Shown: piece by piece, positions 44,047-52,767 of the stretch
Layout of the letters: the number at the start of each line of letters is the position of its first letter
Position numbering within the stretch: the stretch's first letter is position 1
Source of the DNA: Candidatus Acutalibacter stercorigallinarum
Lineage (GTDB): Bacteria; Bacillota; Clostridia; Oscillospirales; Acutalibacteraceae
Length of the DNA: 64,000 nt
Reading direction: 5' to 3'
Assembly (NCBI GenBank): GCA_019112625.1
Contig: DXIW01000013.1
Span: forward strand, 1-64,000
Notes under the pieces: model-generated
Told to the model about the DNA's origin: nothing
The model's input: only the letters and a program-made list of their open reading frames with translations
The model's database searches: none
Made by a program: the position numbers and the translations under genes

Positions 44047-44076
44047 AATTATACAAAATATTGATTTTGTATAATT
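44047..44076. promoter_or_regulatory. Perfect 13-bp palindrome over the xerC promoter
   Basis: AATTATACAAAAT / ATTTTGTATAATT with spacer ATTG. Read on the minus strand one arm contains TATAAT, a likely -10 box about 30 bases before the xerC start, so the palindrome could be an operator. Confidence 0.6.
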
Positions 44077-44622
44077 ACGGTTTTTTCTTTTCCGGGGAGC
44101 GGACAGGGCTCCCCTGGGCGGTGCGGCGGTTCTGTTTTTGGCAGGGCTTGTTTTACAACGGGCAGTTGCCATCCAATCCCTGCATGACAGGAATGCGGTT
44201 TTGCCGGCGTGCCCTCTCGGGTACGGCGTTTGGGTTTCTGGCGGCGGGTGTGGACTGGATGGTTTTGTGTTCCGGTTTGCTGTGGTGTACGGTTTTGTGG
44301 TGCTGGGCGCGGGAAAAAATCCGTTTCCAGCGTTTTCTCGTGTTCCCCTGGTACCGTAGGTCATTCCGCCGGCGCTGGATGGCTGGATTTTAGCTGGGTT
44401 TGGGTTCAGCCCGGGAAATCCCCGGTGTGGTGCTGGACCGGGAAGTCGGACAGCGGCTGGGGCTTGGGGCCGGCTTCGTTTCCTGCTCCCCTGGAGCTTC
44501 GGCTGGGCCTTGCCCGGCATATCTGCGCGGGAGCTGGCTGAGGCTGTTTGAGTGTTTTGCGGGGCTGGGAAAAAACCAGCGGAATCGAACAAAATTTCAA
44601 ATCGAACAAAACTTCGAAAAGG
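44077..44622. other. Gene-free stretch upstream of xerC
   Basis: I see no convincing gene in this 546-base stretch. Open frames are short, lack SD sequences, and are rich in Trp, Cys, Arg or Pro as expected of chance frames in G/T-rich DNA. Near the right end AATCGAACAAAA is repeated directly at 44583-44594 and 44600-44611. Confidence 0.5.
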
Positions 44623-45996
44623 TTAGGTGGAGGCCTCGAAGGCGTCCCGGATGTTCCGGGCGCCGATGACCTCCACCCCCTCGCATTTGGAGGCGGAGAG
44701 GTTCTTCAGGCCGTGGTAGGGCACCACGCACCGGGTGAAGCCCAGGCGGGCGGCCTCGGCGATGCGCAGGTCGCTGTGGCTGACGCTGCGCAGCTCCCCG
44801 GTGAGGCCGATCTCCCCGAACACCACGGTGTCCTCCCGCACGGGCTTGTCCTTCAGGCTGGAGATGAGGGCCACGGCCACGGCCAGGTCCACGGAGGGCT
44901 CGTCCAGCCGCAGGCCCCCCACCACGTTCACGTAGGAGTCCAGGTTGGAGAAGTAGTACCCGGCCCGCTTTTCCAGCACGGCCAGGATGAGGGCCATGCG
45001 GTTATAGTCGAAGCCGGTGGCCATGCGCCGGGGCGTGCCGAAGCCGGAGGTGGTGGCCAGGCCCTGGATCTCCGCCAGGAGGGGCCGGGTGCCCTCCATC
45101 ACGGCGGTGACACAGGTGCCGGAGGCGTCTTTGGGACGGCCGGAGAGCATGGCCTGGGAGGGGTTTTCCACCTGCTTGAGGCCGTGGTCCCCCATGTCGA
45201 ACACGCCGATCTCGTTGGTGGAGCCGTAGCGGTTCTTCACCGCCCGGAGGATGCGGTAGGTCATCTGGCGGTCGCCCTCGAAGTAGAGCACCGCGTCCAC
45301 GATGTGCTCCAGGACCTTGGGCCCGGCGATGGCGCCGTCCTTGTTCACGTGGCCCACGATGAGGATGGGGATGTCCAGGGATTTGGCGCAGCGCATCATC
45401 AGGTTGGTGCACTCCCGCACCTGGGTGACGCTGCCCGGCGAGGAGGTGAGGTCGGTGTGGTTCATGGTCTGGATGGAGTCGATCATCACCAGGTCGGGCT
45501 TTTCCGTGCGGATGTGTTCCGCCACCAGCTGGGCGTCGGTCTCGGTGAGGATGAGGAGGTTGGGGCTCTGCACCCCCAGGCGGCTGGCCCGCAGCTTGAT
45601 CTGCCTTGCGCTCTCCTCCCCGGAGACGTAGAGCACCCGCAGGCTTTGGCCCAGGTATTCGCAGATCTGCAGGAGGATGGTGGACTTGCCGATGCCCGGG
45701 TCGCCGCTGATGAGCACCAGGGAGCCCTTGACGATGCCGCCCCCCAGCACCCGGTCCAGCTCGGAGAGGCCGGTGTGGTACCGCTGCTCGTCGGCGGTGC
45801 TGATCTCGTTGATGGGCACAGCGTGGGAGATGACCCCCGCGGGCCGGGCCCCGGTGCCCCGCTGGGGCAGGGCGGGCTCCTTTACCGCTTCCTCCATGGT
45901 GTTCCACTCCCCGCAGCCGGGGCACTTCCCCAGCCATTTGGGGGACTCGAACCCGCACTGGCTGCACTGATAGATGATCTTGCTCTTCCCTGGCAT
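44623..45996 (-). CDS. radA: DNA repair protein RadA
   Basis: A 457-residue RadA/Sms. The N-terminal zinc finger CSQC-X-CPGC is in the first 30 residues; Walker A is SGDPGIGKST; the RadA hallmark KNRYGSTNEIG follows the ATPase core; the C-terminal Lon-protease-like domain begins near residue 290. It is a ring helicase promoting branch migration in recombination and transformation. The gene has its own promoter within the end of cwlD. Confidence 0.96.
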   Translation of the reverse strand: MPGKSKIIYQCSQCGFESPKWLGKCPGCGEWNTMEEAVKEPALPQRGTGARPAGVISHAVPINEISTADEQRYHTGLSELDRVLGGGIVKGSLVLISGDPGIGKSTILLQICEYLGQSLRVLYVSGEESARQIKLRASRLGVQSPNLLILTETDAQLVAEHIRTEKPDLVMIDSIQTMNHTDLTSSPGSVTQVRECTNLMMRCAKSLDIPILIVGHVNKDGAIAGPKVLEHIVDAVLYFEGDRQMTYRILRAVKNRYGSTNEIGVFDMGDHGLKQVENPSQAMLSGRPKDASGTCVTAVMEGTRPLLAEIQGLATTSGFGTPRRMATGFDYNRMALILAVLEKRAGYYFSNLDSYVNVVGGLRLDEPSVDLAVAVALISSLKDKPVREDTVVFGEIGLTGELRSVSHSDLRIAEAARLGFTRCVVPYHGLKNLSASKCEGVEVIGARNIRDAFEAST

Positions 45997-46034
45997 AGGC
46001 TTTCCCCGTCCCTTGGTGTAGATTTCTTTTTTAT

Positions 46035-46063
46035 ATTATAGCATATACTCAGCCGTTTGCCAA
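46035..46063 (-). promoter_or_regulatory. Promoter for radA
   Basis: On the minus strand TTGGCA (46063-46058), 17-base spacer, TATAAT (46040-46035); the -35 lies inside the 3' end of cwlD. Confidence 0.75.
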
Positions 46064-46774
46064 ACTTTCGTTTGCGGGGGTGTCCTTTAAGTAGCGGACA
46101 AGGCCGTTATAGATGGCCTGGGCCATCTGCTTTTGGTAGTCTGGGTCCGCCAGGGCTGCCGCTTCTTCCGGATTGGAGAGGAAGCCGCACTCCACCAGCA
46201 CGGCGGGGACCTGGCACTGCTCCAAGAGGTAGACGCCCTCCCCCACCTTGTTCTGGCGGGTGTTCTCCGGCTGGAGGGTTTCTGTGATGCTGGCCCGGAT
46301 GGCCTCGGCCAGGGCCTCGCCGCGGGGGTCGTTGGCGGAGTAGAACACCTGGGCCCCGCTGTACTGGCTTTCGGTGAAGAAGTTCTGGTGGATGCTGAGG
46401 AGGACGCAGCCGCCGCTTTCCTCCACCAGGCGCAGGCGCTGCTGCAGGTCGGACCGCTTGCGCTGGGCCACGGTGGGAAGGTTTTGGTCGGCGAGGTCGG
46501 TGTCCCAGTCCCGCACCATGACCACCTCAAACTGGTGCTGCTCCAGCAGGCGCTGCAATTCCAGGGCGATGGCCAGGTTGATGTCTTTTTCCAGCTCCCC
46601 GTGGACGCCGGTGGCGCCGCCGTCCTCCCCGCCGTGGCCGGCGTCCACCACCACGGTGCCCTTTTTCTCAAAAAAATCGGCGTGAAAGGCCACCACGCCG
46701 AAGGCCCGCATGGTCTGCGCCCCGAACAGCGCCAGGGCCGCAAAAAACAAAAGCCAGGCCGCGTATCGCTTCAC
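46049..46774 (-). CDS. cwlD: N-acetylmuramoyl-L-alanine amidase, CwlD-type
   Basis: A 241-residue Amidase_3 enzyme with an N-terminal membrane segment (residues 5-25). Zn/catalytic residues are visible: DAGHGGEDGG (His, Glu), SIHQNFF (His) and VECGFLSNPEEA (Glu). Short single-domain amidases of this type with GHGGEDGGA are CwlD, which trims stem peptides during muramic-delta-lactam formation in spore cortex. This fits yunB and spoIIM in the same window. A general autolysin role cannot be excluded. Confidence 0.88.
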   Translation of the reverse strand: MKRYAAWLLFFAALALFGAQTMRAFGVVAFHADFFEKKGTVVVDAGHGGEDGGATGVHGELEKDINLAIALELQRLLEQHQFEVVMVRDWDTDLADQNLPTVAQRKRSDLQQRLRLVEESGGCVLLSIHQNFFTESQYSGAQVFYSANDPRGEALAEAIRASITETLQPENTRQNKVGEGVYLLEQCQVPAVLVECGFLSNPEEAAALADPDYQKQMAQAIYNGLVRYLKDTPANESLANG

Positions 46775-46832
46775 ATAGGTCCCCCCCTCTCTGCTTTTAG
46801 GCTTATGCCCCGGAATTTTTGCCTATTCTTCC

Positions 46833-46861
46833 TTTTCAAAAAACCTTTGCCATGGTATAAT
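46833..46861 (+). promoter_or_regulatory. Promoter for metF-metH operon
   Basis: TTTTCA (46833-46838), 17-base spacer, TATAAT (46856-46861). The leader is about 40 bases, leaving no room for an S-box or cobalamin riboswitch. Confidence 0.68.
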
Positions 46862-46908
46862 GAGAGATAATTTACGCAAACGTCTTTGCAAGAGGGAGTT
46901 GGGATAGC

Positions 46909-47769
46909 ATGAAGATCAAAGAGCTGCTGGACCGGGACCAGATCACCTTTTCCTGCGAGATCTTCCCGCCCAAGAAAGAGCTGGCCTTCAGCGGCATCCA
47001 CCAGGTGGTGGACCAGATCCAGGCGCTGGAGCCGGCGTTTATCAGCGTGACCTATGGGGCCGGGGGCAGCACGTCGAAAAAGACGGTGGAGGTGGCCTCC
47101 TACATCCAGGACACCCACCACATCCCCGCCCTGGCCCACCTGACCTGCTGCGATTCCACCCGGGAGGACATCCGGGAGCGGCTGGCCCAGCTGAAGGAGC
47201 GGGGCATTGAGAACATTCTGGCCCTGCGGGGGGACAAGCCCAAGGATTTTGTGGGGGGCGGACCCTACACCTATGCCATCGACCTGATTCGGGACATCAA
47301 GAGCCAGGGGGATTTCTGCATTGGCGGGGCCTGCTACCCCGAGGGCCACGTGGAGTGCGAGCACAAGGAGCAGGACATCGGGTTTTTGAAGGAGAAGGTG
47401 GAGGCCGGGTGCGACTTCCTCACCACCCAGATGTTCTTCGACAACAACGTGTACTATAACTTCCTGTACCGGGTGCTGGCCGCGGGCATCCAGGTACCGG
47501 TGATCCCCGGCATCATGCCGGTCATCAACGCCAAGCAGATCAAGCGCAGCTGCGAGCTCTCCGGCACGGTGCTGCCGCCCCGCTTCAAGGCCATCGCCGA
47601 CAAGTTCTCCGACGACCCCCTGGCCATGGAGCAGGCGGGCATCGCCTATGCCACGGAGCAGATCATCGACCTGATCGCCAACGGGGTGAAGTACGTGCAC
47701 CTGTACACCATGAACCGGCCCCAGACCGCGGCGCGGATCGTGGAGAACCTGAGCCATATTTTGAAATGA
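46909..47769 (+). CDS. metF: Methylenetetrahydrofolate reductase
   Basis: A 286-residue FAD-dependent barrel enzyme reducing 5,10-methylene-THF to 5-methyl-THF, the methyl donor for MetH. FSCEIFPPK carries the catalytic Glu; SVTYGAGGST, LTCCDSTRE, LALRGDKP and FLTTQMFFDN are conserved. Length fits bacterial MetF (280-300). The gene overlaps the next by 4 bases. Confidence 0.95.
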   Translation: MKIKELLDRDQITFSCEIFPPKKELAFSGIHQVVDQIQALEPAFISVTYGAGGSTSKKTVEVASYIQDTHHIPALAHLTCCDSTREDIRERLAQLKERGIENILALRGDKPKDFVGGGPYTYAIDLIRDIKSQGDFCIGGACYPEGHVECEHKEQDIGFLKEKVEAGCDFLTTQMFFDNNVYYNFLYRVLAAGIQVPVIPGIMPVINAKQIKRSCELSGTVLPPRFKAIADKFSDDPLAMEQAGIAYATEQIIDLIANGVKYVHLYTMNRPQTAARIVENLSHILK

Positions 47770-48422
47770 GGGGGCTGTGGGACAAGGAGGAGGTCCTCCG
47801 GTATTTGGGGGCCTCCCGCAGCGACACGGCCCTGGACGGGATGATCGCCAGGGCCCAAGAGGAGATCGAGAGGGCCAGCCAGCCCAGGCAGGCCTGCCGG
47901 TTGTTCCCCATCCAGGTGGAGGAAAGCGGCGTCACCATAGGAGGTACGAGGCTTCCGGGCGGCTCCCTGGCCGCCCATTTGCAGGGGTGCCGGGAGGCGT
48001 ATCTCTTCGCCTTTACGTTGGGGCCGGGGGTGGACCGGGTGATAAAGCGGTACACGGTGACGGAGATGCCCCTGGTGCCGGTGCTCCAGGCCTGTGCCGC
48101 CGCCTGGACCGAGGCCCTGGCCGACCAGGCCCAGACACGGCTGGAGGCCGAGGCAAAGGAGCGGGGCCTGTACCTGCGGCCCCGGTACAGCCCGGGCTAC
48201 GGGGACTTTCCCCTGACGGCACAGCGCTTTTTGTTCGACGCCCTGGAGGTGACCAAGCGCACGGGCATCACCCTGACGGAGGGCTGCCTGATGCTCCCCA
48301 GCAAATCCATCACCGCGGTGATCGGCCTTTCCCCCGACCCGTCCCTCTGCCACGTGGGGCGGTGTATGAGCTGCACCGCCCAAAACTGCCCTTTTCGGAA
48401 AAAGGAGACTTCCCATGAATGA
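47766..48422 (+). CDS. Separate MetH reactivation-domain protein
   Basis: A 218-residue protein resembling the C-terminal SAM-binding activation domain of cobalamin methionine synthase. RYSPGYGDFPL matches the SAM-binding RxxPGY motif, and LTEGCLMLPSKSITAVIGLS the following conserved strand. A Cys cluster (CHVGRCMSCTAQNC) near the C-terminus is absent from E. coli MetH and could bind metal. It overlaps metH by 8 bases. It probably restores oxidised cob(II)alamin to methylcobalamin using SAM and a flavodoxin-type donor. Confidence 0.87.
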   Translation: MRGLWDKEEVLRYLGASRSDTALDGMIARAQEEIERASQPRQACRLFPIQVEESGVTIGGTRLPGGSLAAHLQGCREAYLFAFTLGPGVDRVIKRYTVTEMPLVPVLQACAAAWTEALADQAQTRLEAEAKERGLYLRPRYSPGYGDFPLTAQRFLFDALEVTKRTGITLTEGCLMLPSKSITAVIGLSPDPSLCHVGRCMSCTAQNCPFRKKETSHE

Positions 48423-50793
48423 GATCTTGCAGAATTTAGGTTCCCGGCTGGTATTTTTCGACGGCGCCATGGGCACGCAGCTCCAGGCCAAGGGCCTGCC
48501 CCCCGGCTATGCCCCGGAGCTGTGGAATTTGGAACAGCCGGAGACCATCCGGGCCGTACATACCGCCTATCTGGAGGCCGGGGCCCAGGTGCTGAAGAGC
48601 AATACCTTTGGGGCCAATCCCATCAAGTGCCGGGAGCTGGGGGTGTCCGCCGCCCAGCTGGTGGCCGCCGGGGTGGCCCTGGCCCGGGAGGCTGCGGCGC
48701 AGTCGGGGAAACAGGCCGCGGTGGCGCTGGACATGGGCCCTACAGGGAAGCTGCTGGCCCCCATGGGGGACCTGCCCTTTGAGGAGGCTGTGGCCGCCTT
48801 TGGGGAGATGGTGGAGGCGGGGGCTGCCGCCGGAGCGGACTGCGTGCTCATCGAGACCATGAGCGACCTGTACGAGGTGAAGGCCGCGGTGCTGGCGGCG
48901 AAGGAGCGCGCCAGCCTGCCGGTGTACGTCACCATGACCTTTGACGAGACCGGGAAGCTGCTGACCGGGGGGAGCCTGGAGGCTGCCGTGGCCGTGCTGG
49001 AGGGCCTGGGGGTGGACGCATTGGGCCTCAACTGCGGGCTGGGGCCTAAGCAGATGCTGGGCCTGACCAGGCGGCTGGCGGGGCTGTCCTCCCTGCCGGT
49101 GATTGTGAACCCCAACGCGGGGCTGCCCACCCAGCGGGAGGGCAGGACCTGCTATGACGTGGGGCCGGAGGAATTCGGGACGCTTATGGCGGAGATTGTA
49201 CAGGCCGGGGCCCAGGCGGTGGGGGGCTGCTGCGGCACCACCCCGGAACACCTGGCCCAGGTGGTGGAGAGCTGCTCTCCCCTCCCCTGCCCGCCGGTGC
49301 CCCGGTGGGAGCGGACGGTGGTGGCCTCGGGCATCCAGGCGGTGGAGTTTGGCGGGAAGCCGGTGCTCATCGGGGAGCGGATCAACCCTACGGGGAAGTC
49401 GCGGCTGAAGCAGGCTTTGCGGGAGAAGGACATGGCCTACCTGCTGGGGGAGGGCATCGCCCAGCAGGACGCGGGGGCCCATGTGCTGGACGTGAACGTG
49501 GGCCTGCCGGAGATCGATGAGCCCAGCCTGATGTGCCAGGTGATCGGGGAGCTGCAAGGGGTGTCCCCTCTCCCCCTGCAGATTGACACCGCCGACCCGG
49601 AGACCATGGAGCGGGCCATGCGGCTGTATAACGGCAAAGCGCTGGTGAACTCCGTCACCGCCAAAGAGGCGTCCATGGAGGCTATCTTCCCCCTGGTGAA
49701 GCGCTATGGCGGCGTGGTGGTGGGGCTCACCATCACCGAGGAGGGCATCCCCCAGACGGCCCAGGGAAGGCTGGAGGCCGCCCGGCGCATTGTGGAGACC
49801 GCGGGGCGCTATGGCATTTCCAGGAAGGACATTATCATCGACCCCTTGACCATGGCGGTGAGCGCCGGGCAGGACGCGGCGAAAGTCACCCTGGAGGCAT
49901 TGTCCCTCATCAAAAAGGAGCTGGGGGTGGCGGTGTCCCTGGGAGTGTCCAACGTGTCCTTCGGCCTGCCCCAGCGGGAGAACGTGACCTGCGCTTTCTT
50001 CCTCATGGCGCTGCAGGCCGGGCTGGACGGGGCCATTATGAATCCCAAATCGGAGGCCATGATGCGGGCGTACCGGTCCTTCTGTGTGCTGGCGGGGTTT
50101 GACGAGAACTGCATGGAATATATCGCCGCCTACGGCCAGGAGCAGGCCGTCCCGGCCCCAAAGGCCAGCCAGGCATACACCCTGGGGGAGGCCATTGAAA
50201 AGGGGCTGAAGGACCAGGCCTACCAGGCGGCACAGCGGCTGGGCGAGAGCTGTGCCGGGCTGGAGATTATCAACGGGGAGATTGTGCCGGCGCTGGACCG
50301 GGTGGGCAAGCGGTTTGAGGAAAAGACCCTGTTTTTGCCCCAGCTGCTGATGAGCGCCGAGGCGGCCAAGGCGGCCTTTGACGCGGTGAAGAGCCGCCTG
50401 GGCGGCGAGGGCTCGGGCCAGCGGGGGCTTACTGTGGTGCTGGCCACGGTGAAGGGGGATGTCCACGACATCGGGAAGAACATTGTGAAGGTGCTGCTGG
50501 AGAACTACGGCTTCCCGGTCATCGACCTGGGGAAGGATGTGGCCCCGGAAGCGGTGCTGCGGGCCGTACAGGAAAAAGGCGCCGGCCTGGTGGGCCTGAG
50601 CGCCTTGATGACCACCACGGTGGCCGCTATGGGAGAGACCATCGCATTGCTGCGGCGGGAGGCCCCGGGCTGCAAGGTGATGGTGGGGGGAGCGGTGCTC
50701 ACCCAGGAGTACGCCGACCAGATCGGCGCGGATTTTTACGGCCCGGACGCCATGGCTTCGGTGCGGTACGCGGTGGGGCTGGAGCAAGGCTAA
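48415..50793 (+). CDS. metH: Cobalamin-dependent methionine synthase lacking activation domain
   Basis: A 792-residue enzyme in three modules. Residues 1-290: homocysteine methyltransferase, Zn Cys in LGLNCGLGP and GGCCGTTPEH. Residues 300-580: pterin-binding barrel beginning IGERINPTGKS. Residues 590-792: cobalamin-binding cap and Rossmann domain with the axial His in DVHDIGKN. E. coli MetH (1227 residues) has a further activation domain; here it is encoded by the gene just upstream. The final product is methionine from homocysteine. Confidence 0.95.
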   Translation: MNEILQNLGSRLVFFDGAMGTQLQAKGLPPGYAPELWNLEQPETIRAVHTAYLEAGAQVLKSNTFGANPIKCRELGVSAAQLVAAGVALAREAAAQSGKQAAVALDMGPTGKLLAPMGDLPFEEAVAAFGEMVEAGAAAGADCVLIETMSDLYEVKAAVLAAKERASLPVYVTMTFDETGKLLTGGSLEAAVAVLEGLGVDALGLNCGLGPKQMLGLTRRLAGLSSLPVIVNPNAGLPTQREGRTCYDVGPEEFGTLMAEIVQAGAQAVGGCCGTTPEHLAQVVESCSPLPCPPVPRWERTVVASGIQAVEFGGKPVLIGERINPTGKSRLKQALREKDMAYLLGEGIAQQDAGAHVLDVNVGLPEIDEPSLMCQVIGELQGVSPLPLQIDTADPETMERAMRLYNGKALVNSVTAKEASMEAIFPLVKRYGGVVVGLTITEEGIPQTAQGRLEAARRIVETAGRYGISRKDIIIDPLTMAVSAGQDAAKVTLEALSLIKKELGVAVSLGVSNVSFGLPQRENVTCAFFLMALQAGLDGAIMNPKSEAMMRAYRSFCVLAGFDENCMEYIAAYGQEQAVPAPKASQAYTLGEAIEKGLKDQAYQAAQRLGESCAGLEIINGEIVPALDRVGKRFEEKTLFLPQLLMSAEAAKAAFDAVKSRLGGEGSGQRGLTVVLATVKGDVHDIGKNIVKVLLENYGFPVIDLGKDVAPEAVLRAVQEKGAGLVGLSALMTTTVAAMGETIALLRREAPGCKVMVGGAVLTQEYADQIGADFYGPDAMASVRYAVGLEQG

Positions 50794-50795
50794 AC

Positions 50796-51587
50796 TCAAT
50801 ACCAGTCCCCGGGGATCGCCTCCCCGCTGAGGAAAAGGTCCGGTTCCTTTTCCAGCAGCGCCGAGGCGATCCTCTCCATATCCCGGGCTTTGCCGTAGGC
50901 GCACAGGGCGTCGCCGAATTTGCCGTACCGGAGGGCGCCCAGCCGCCGGAAGGGGGCTTCCAGCTTGCCGTAGTTTTCGGACACGTCGCCCCCGGCCCGG
51001 TCCGCCGCCACGCAGTGGTGCCGGTGCATGGCCACGTGGTACTCCTCCCCCTGGGGGCCCAGGATGGTCAGGTCCTCGGTCCAGGGGGAGATACGGTCGG
51101 GGATGCCGGCCCACTCCTCCACCCCGTGGATAAAGGTGTTGGAGCGCAGGGAGCAGCCCAAAAACAGGATGGTGGCGTCCCGGTCCAGGAGCTTGCCCCA
51201 GCAGCCGGCGCGGGGCAAGGGGGTGGCGGCGTGCTCCTCTCCGGCGGTGTAGTCCACCGCGTCCCTCCCCAGGGCGGCCACGGAGTGGGTGGGGTGCAGG
51301 GAGCGCACCACCCCCGGCCGGTGGCGGAACAGCTCGGAGAGGATGCCCACGCAGCTGGGGTCACTGCGGGAGTCGTACACAGGGTGCTTCTTCCCCACCC
51401 TGTTCCAGGTGTGGGTGGGGAAGATCAACAGGCCGTCCCGGTAAAATTCGCTCCAGGCGTCCAGCACGGTGTGGGCCCCGCCCTCTACCGGGCCGATGGC
51501 CTTGCAGGAGGAGTGGATGAGCAGCGTCCCCGCGGGGTCCAGCCCCAGGGACCGGATGTCCCGCAGCAGGTCGTATTTGGTGTGCAC
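50796..51587 (-). CDS. AAC(3)-family N-acetyltransferase
   Basis: A 263-residue protein of the aminoglycoside 3-N-acetyltransferase (antibiotic_NAT) family. LLIHSSCKAIG near the N-terminus, LLIFPTHTW, SLHPTHSVAALG (catalytic His region) and GCSLRSNTFIHGVEE are family motifs. Chromosomal relatives such as YokD exist in Firmicutes with no proven resistance role, so resistance must not be assumed. It converges with metH with 2 bases between stops and no clear terminator. The start has AGGAGG upstream. Confidence 0.88.
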   Translation of the reverse strand: MHTKYDLLRDIRSLGLDPAGTLLIHSSCKAIGPVEGGAHTVLDAWSEFYRDGLLIFPTHTWNRVGKKHPVYDSRSDPSCVGILSELFRHRPGVVRSLHPTHSVAALGRDAVDYTAGEEHAATPLPRAGCWGKLLDRDATILFLGCSLRSNTFIHGVEEWAGIPDRISPWTEDLTILGPQGEEYHVAMHRHHCVAADRAGGDVSENYGKLEAPFRRLGALRYGKFGDALCAYGKARDMERIASALLEKEPDLFLSGEAIPGDWY

Positions 51588-51648
51588 AGCGGCACCTCCT
51601 TTTTGATTTTCTCTATTGTACGGGAGAAACGGGAAAAAAGCAAGACAA

Positions 51649-51676
51649 AAGAGCCCCGGCGTGTGCCGGGGCTCTT
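51649..51676 (-). terminator. Terminator after YesL-like gene
   Basis: AAGAGCCCCGGC / GCCGGGGCTCTT, 4-base loop; on the minus strand followed by TTGTC after TT. It lies 20 bases beyond the stop. Confidence 0.85.
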
Positions 51677-51696
51677 CCCTGTATCTGGGCAGATTT

Positions 51697-52719
51697 TTAC
51701 TCGCTGTGGTCGCGGTCTTTCAGCTCGGACTTTTTGATGAGGCGGCCGTTGACGTAGACAAACTTGTCGCTGTCGTCCTCGTCCTCCTCTTCCCCATCGT
51801 CCTGGTTGAAGAGGCCGGAGAAGCGCTCGGACTCCTGGGGCTCCCCGGGCTGGCTTTCGGCCACACCGTTTTTCTCCCGCTCCAGGCGCTCCTGGTAGGG
51901 CTTGATCAGGTAGCGGTCGATGAGGGGGTACACGGTGAAGTTCACCAGGAAGGAGAAGAAGGAGAAGAGCAGGAAGATGAGGAGCAGCAGGTAGATAAAC
52001 ACGGTGAGGGCGGTGAGGGGAATCACCATAAGGACCAGGAAGCCCAGGCCGCCGATGATGACGGTGAGCAGCAGGTTCCGCAGGAAGCCGGCGATGGAGA
52101 AGATAAAGGCGTTTTTATAGGCCTGGCGGAAGGTGAGGTCGAAGGTGATGAACATCACCGGCAGGTAAAACTGGGCCCAGCAGAAGATGAGGGCCAGGAG
52201 GATGCAGATCCAGAAGGGGATGTAGAAGATCCAGTCCTGGGAGAGCTGGTTGCTGTAGTACAGCAGGGAAAAGGAGAGCACCACGTAGACGGCGTAGACG
52301 ATGACGCCGTTTAGGAGGAAATACTTCCAGTTGCCCTTGACCGCGTCCCAGAAGTCGGACCAGACGAAGGCGTGCTCCTCCCGGGCGAAGTTGCGGGAGA
52401 TGTAGGTGAGGCCCGCCGTAAAGGGCGACAGGAGCACCAGGGGCAGGGGCACCGCGTACAGGACCCAAACGTCTACCTGCAGGGCCCCCGAGGTGGTGGG
52501 CAGCTGCAGCATGAAGTGGGTGGGGCACAGGTAGATGAGGAACATCAGGACGAAGGCCGCCAGGGTGGGCAGGAGGAAGATCAGGTTCGCCTGCACCAGC
52601 TTGGTGAATTTCCGGCCGAAGATCTCGAAGAAGCGGACAGGCGCCGCCTTGGGGGGCTCGTCCTTGCTGACGCCGGGACCGGGCTTGTCGTAATTTCCAA
52701 AAAGTCCTAAGAAAGCCAA
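51697..52719 (-). CDS. YesL/DUF624-like membrane protein
   Basis: A 340-residue protein with about six membrane segments between residues 45 and 270. FFEIFGRKFTKLVQANLIF resembles the DUF624 (YesL) start, and SFFSFLVNFTVYPLIDRYL the family end. An acidic C-terminal tail (DDGEEEDEDDSD) is cytoplasmic. Function is unknown; relatives often sit near sugar-uptake genes, which is not the case here. It lies 48 bases after xerD on the same strand. Confidence 0.75.
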   Translation of the reverse strand: MAFLGLFGNYDKPGPGVSKDEPPKAAPVRFFEIFGRKFTKLVQANLIFLLPTLAAFVLMFLIYLCPTHFMLQLPTTSGALQVDVWVLYAVPLPLVLLSPFTAGLTYISRNFAREEHAFVWSDFWDAVKGNWKYFLLNGVIVYAVYVVLSFSLLYYSNQLSQDWIFYIPFWICILLALIFCWAQFYLPVMFITFDLTFRQAYKNAFIFSIAGFLRNLLLTVIIGGLGFLVLMVIPLTALTVFIYLLLLIFLLFSFFSFLVNFTVYPLIDRYLIKPYQERLEREKNGVAESQPGEPQESERFSGLFNQDDGEEEDEDDSDKFVYVNGRLIKKSELKDRDHSE

Positions 52720-52767
52720 AAGACCAACTCCAATTCCAAAATAGATTTCCGCGCTGGTGGGCGCGCT

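Noticed and set aside
43999..44592. 197-codon minus-strand frame upstream of xerC
   Set aside because: Pro/Ser/Thr/Arg-rich chance composition, no SD; overlaps the xerC start and its palindrome.
46775..46908. SAM or cobalamin riboswitch ahead of metF
   Set aside because: Only about 40 transcribed bases precede metF and no conserved box is seen.
48436..51114. Very long minus-strand open frame opposite metH
   Set aside because: It is an antisense shadow: composition is low-complexity His/Gln/Leu/Gly, it crosses from metH into the AAC(3) gene, and metH has complete catalytic motifs.
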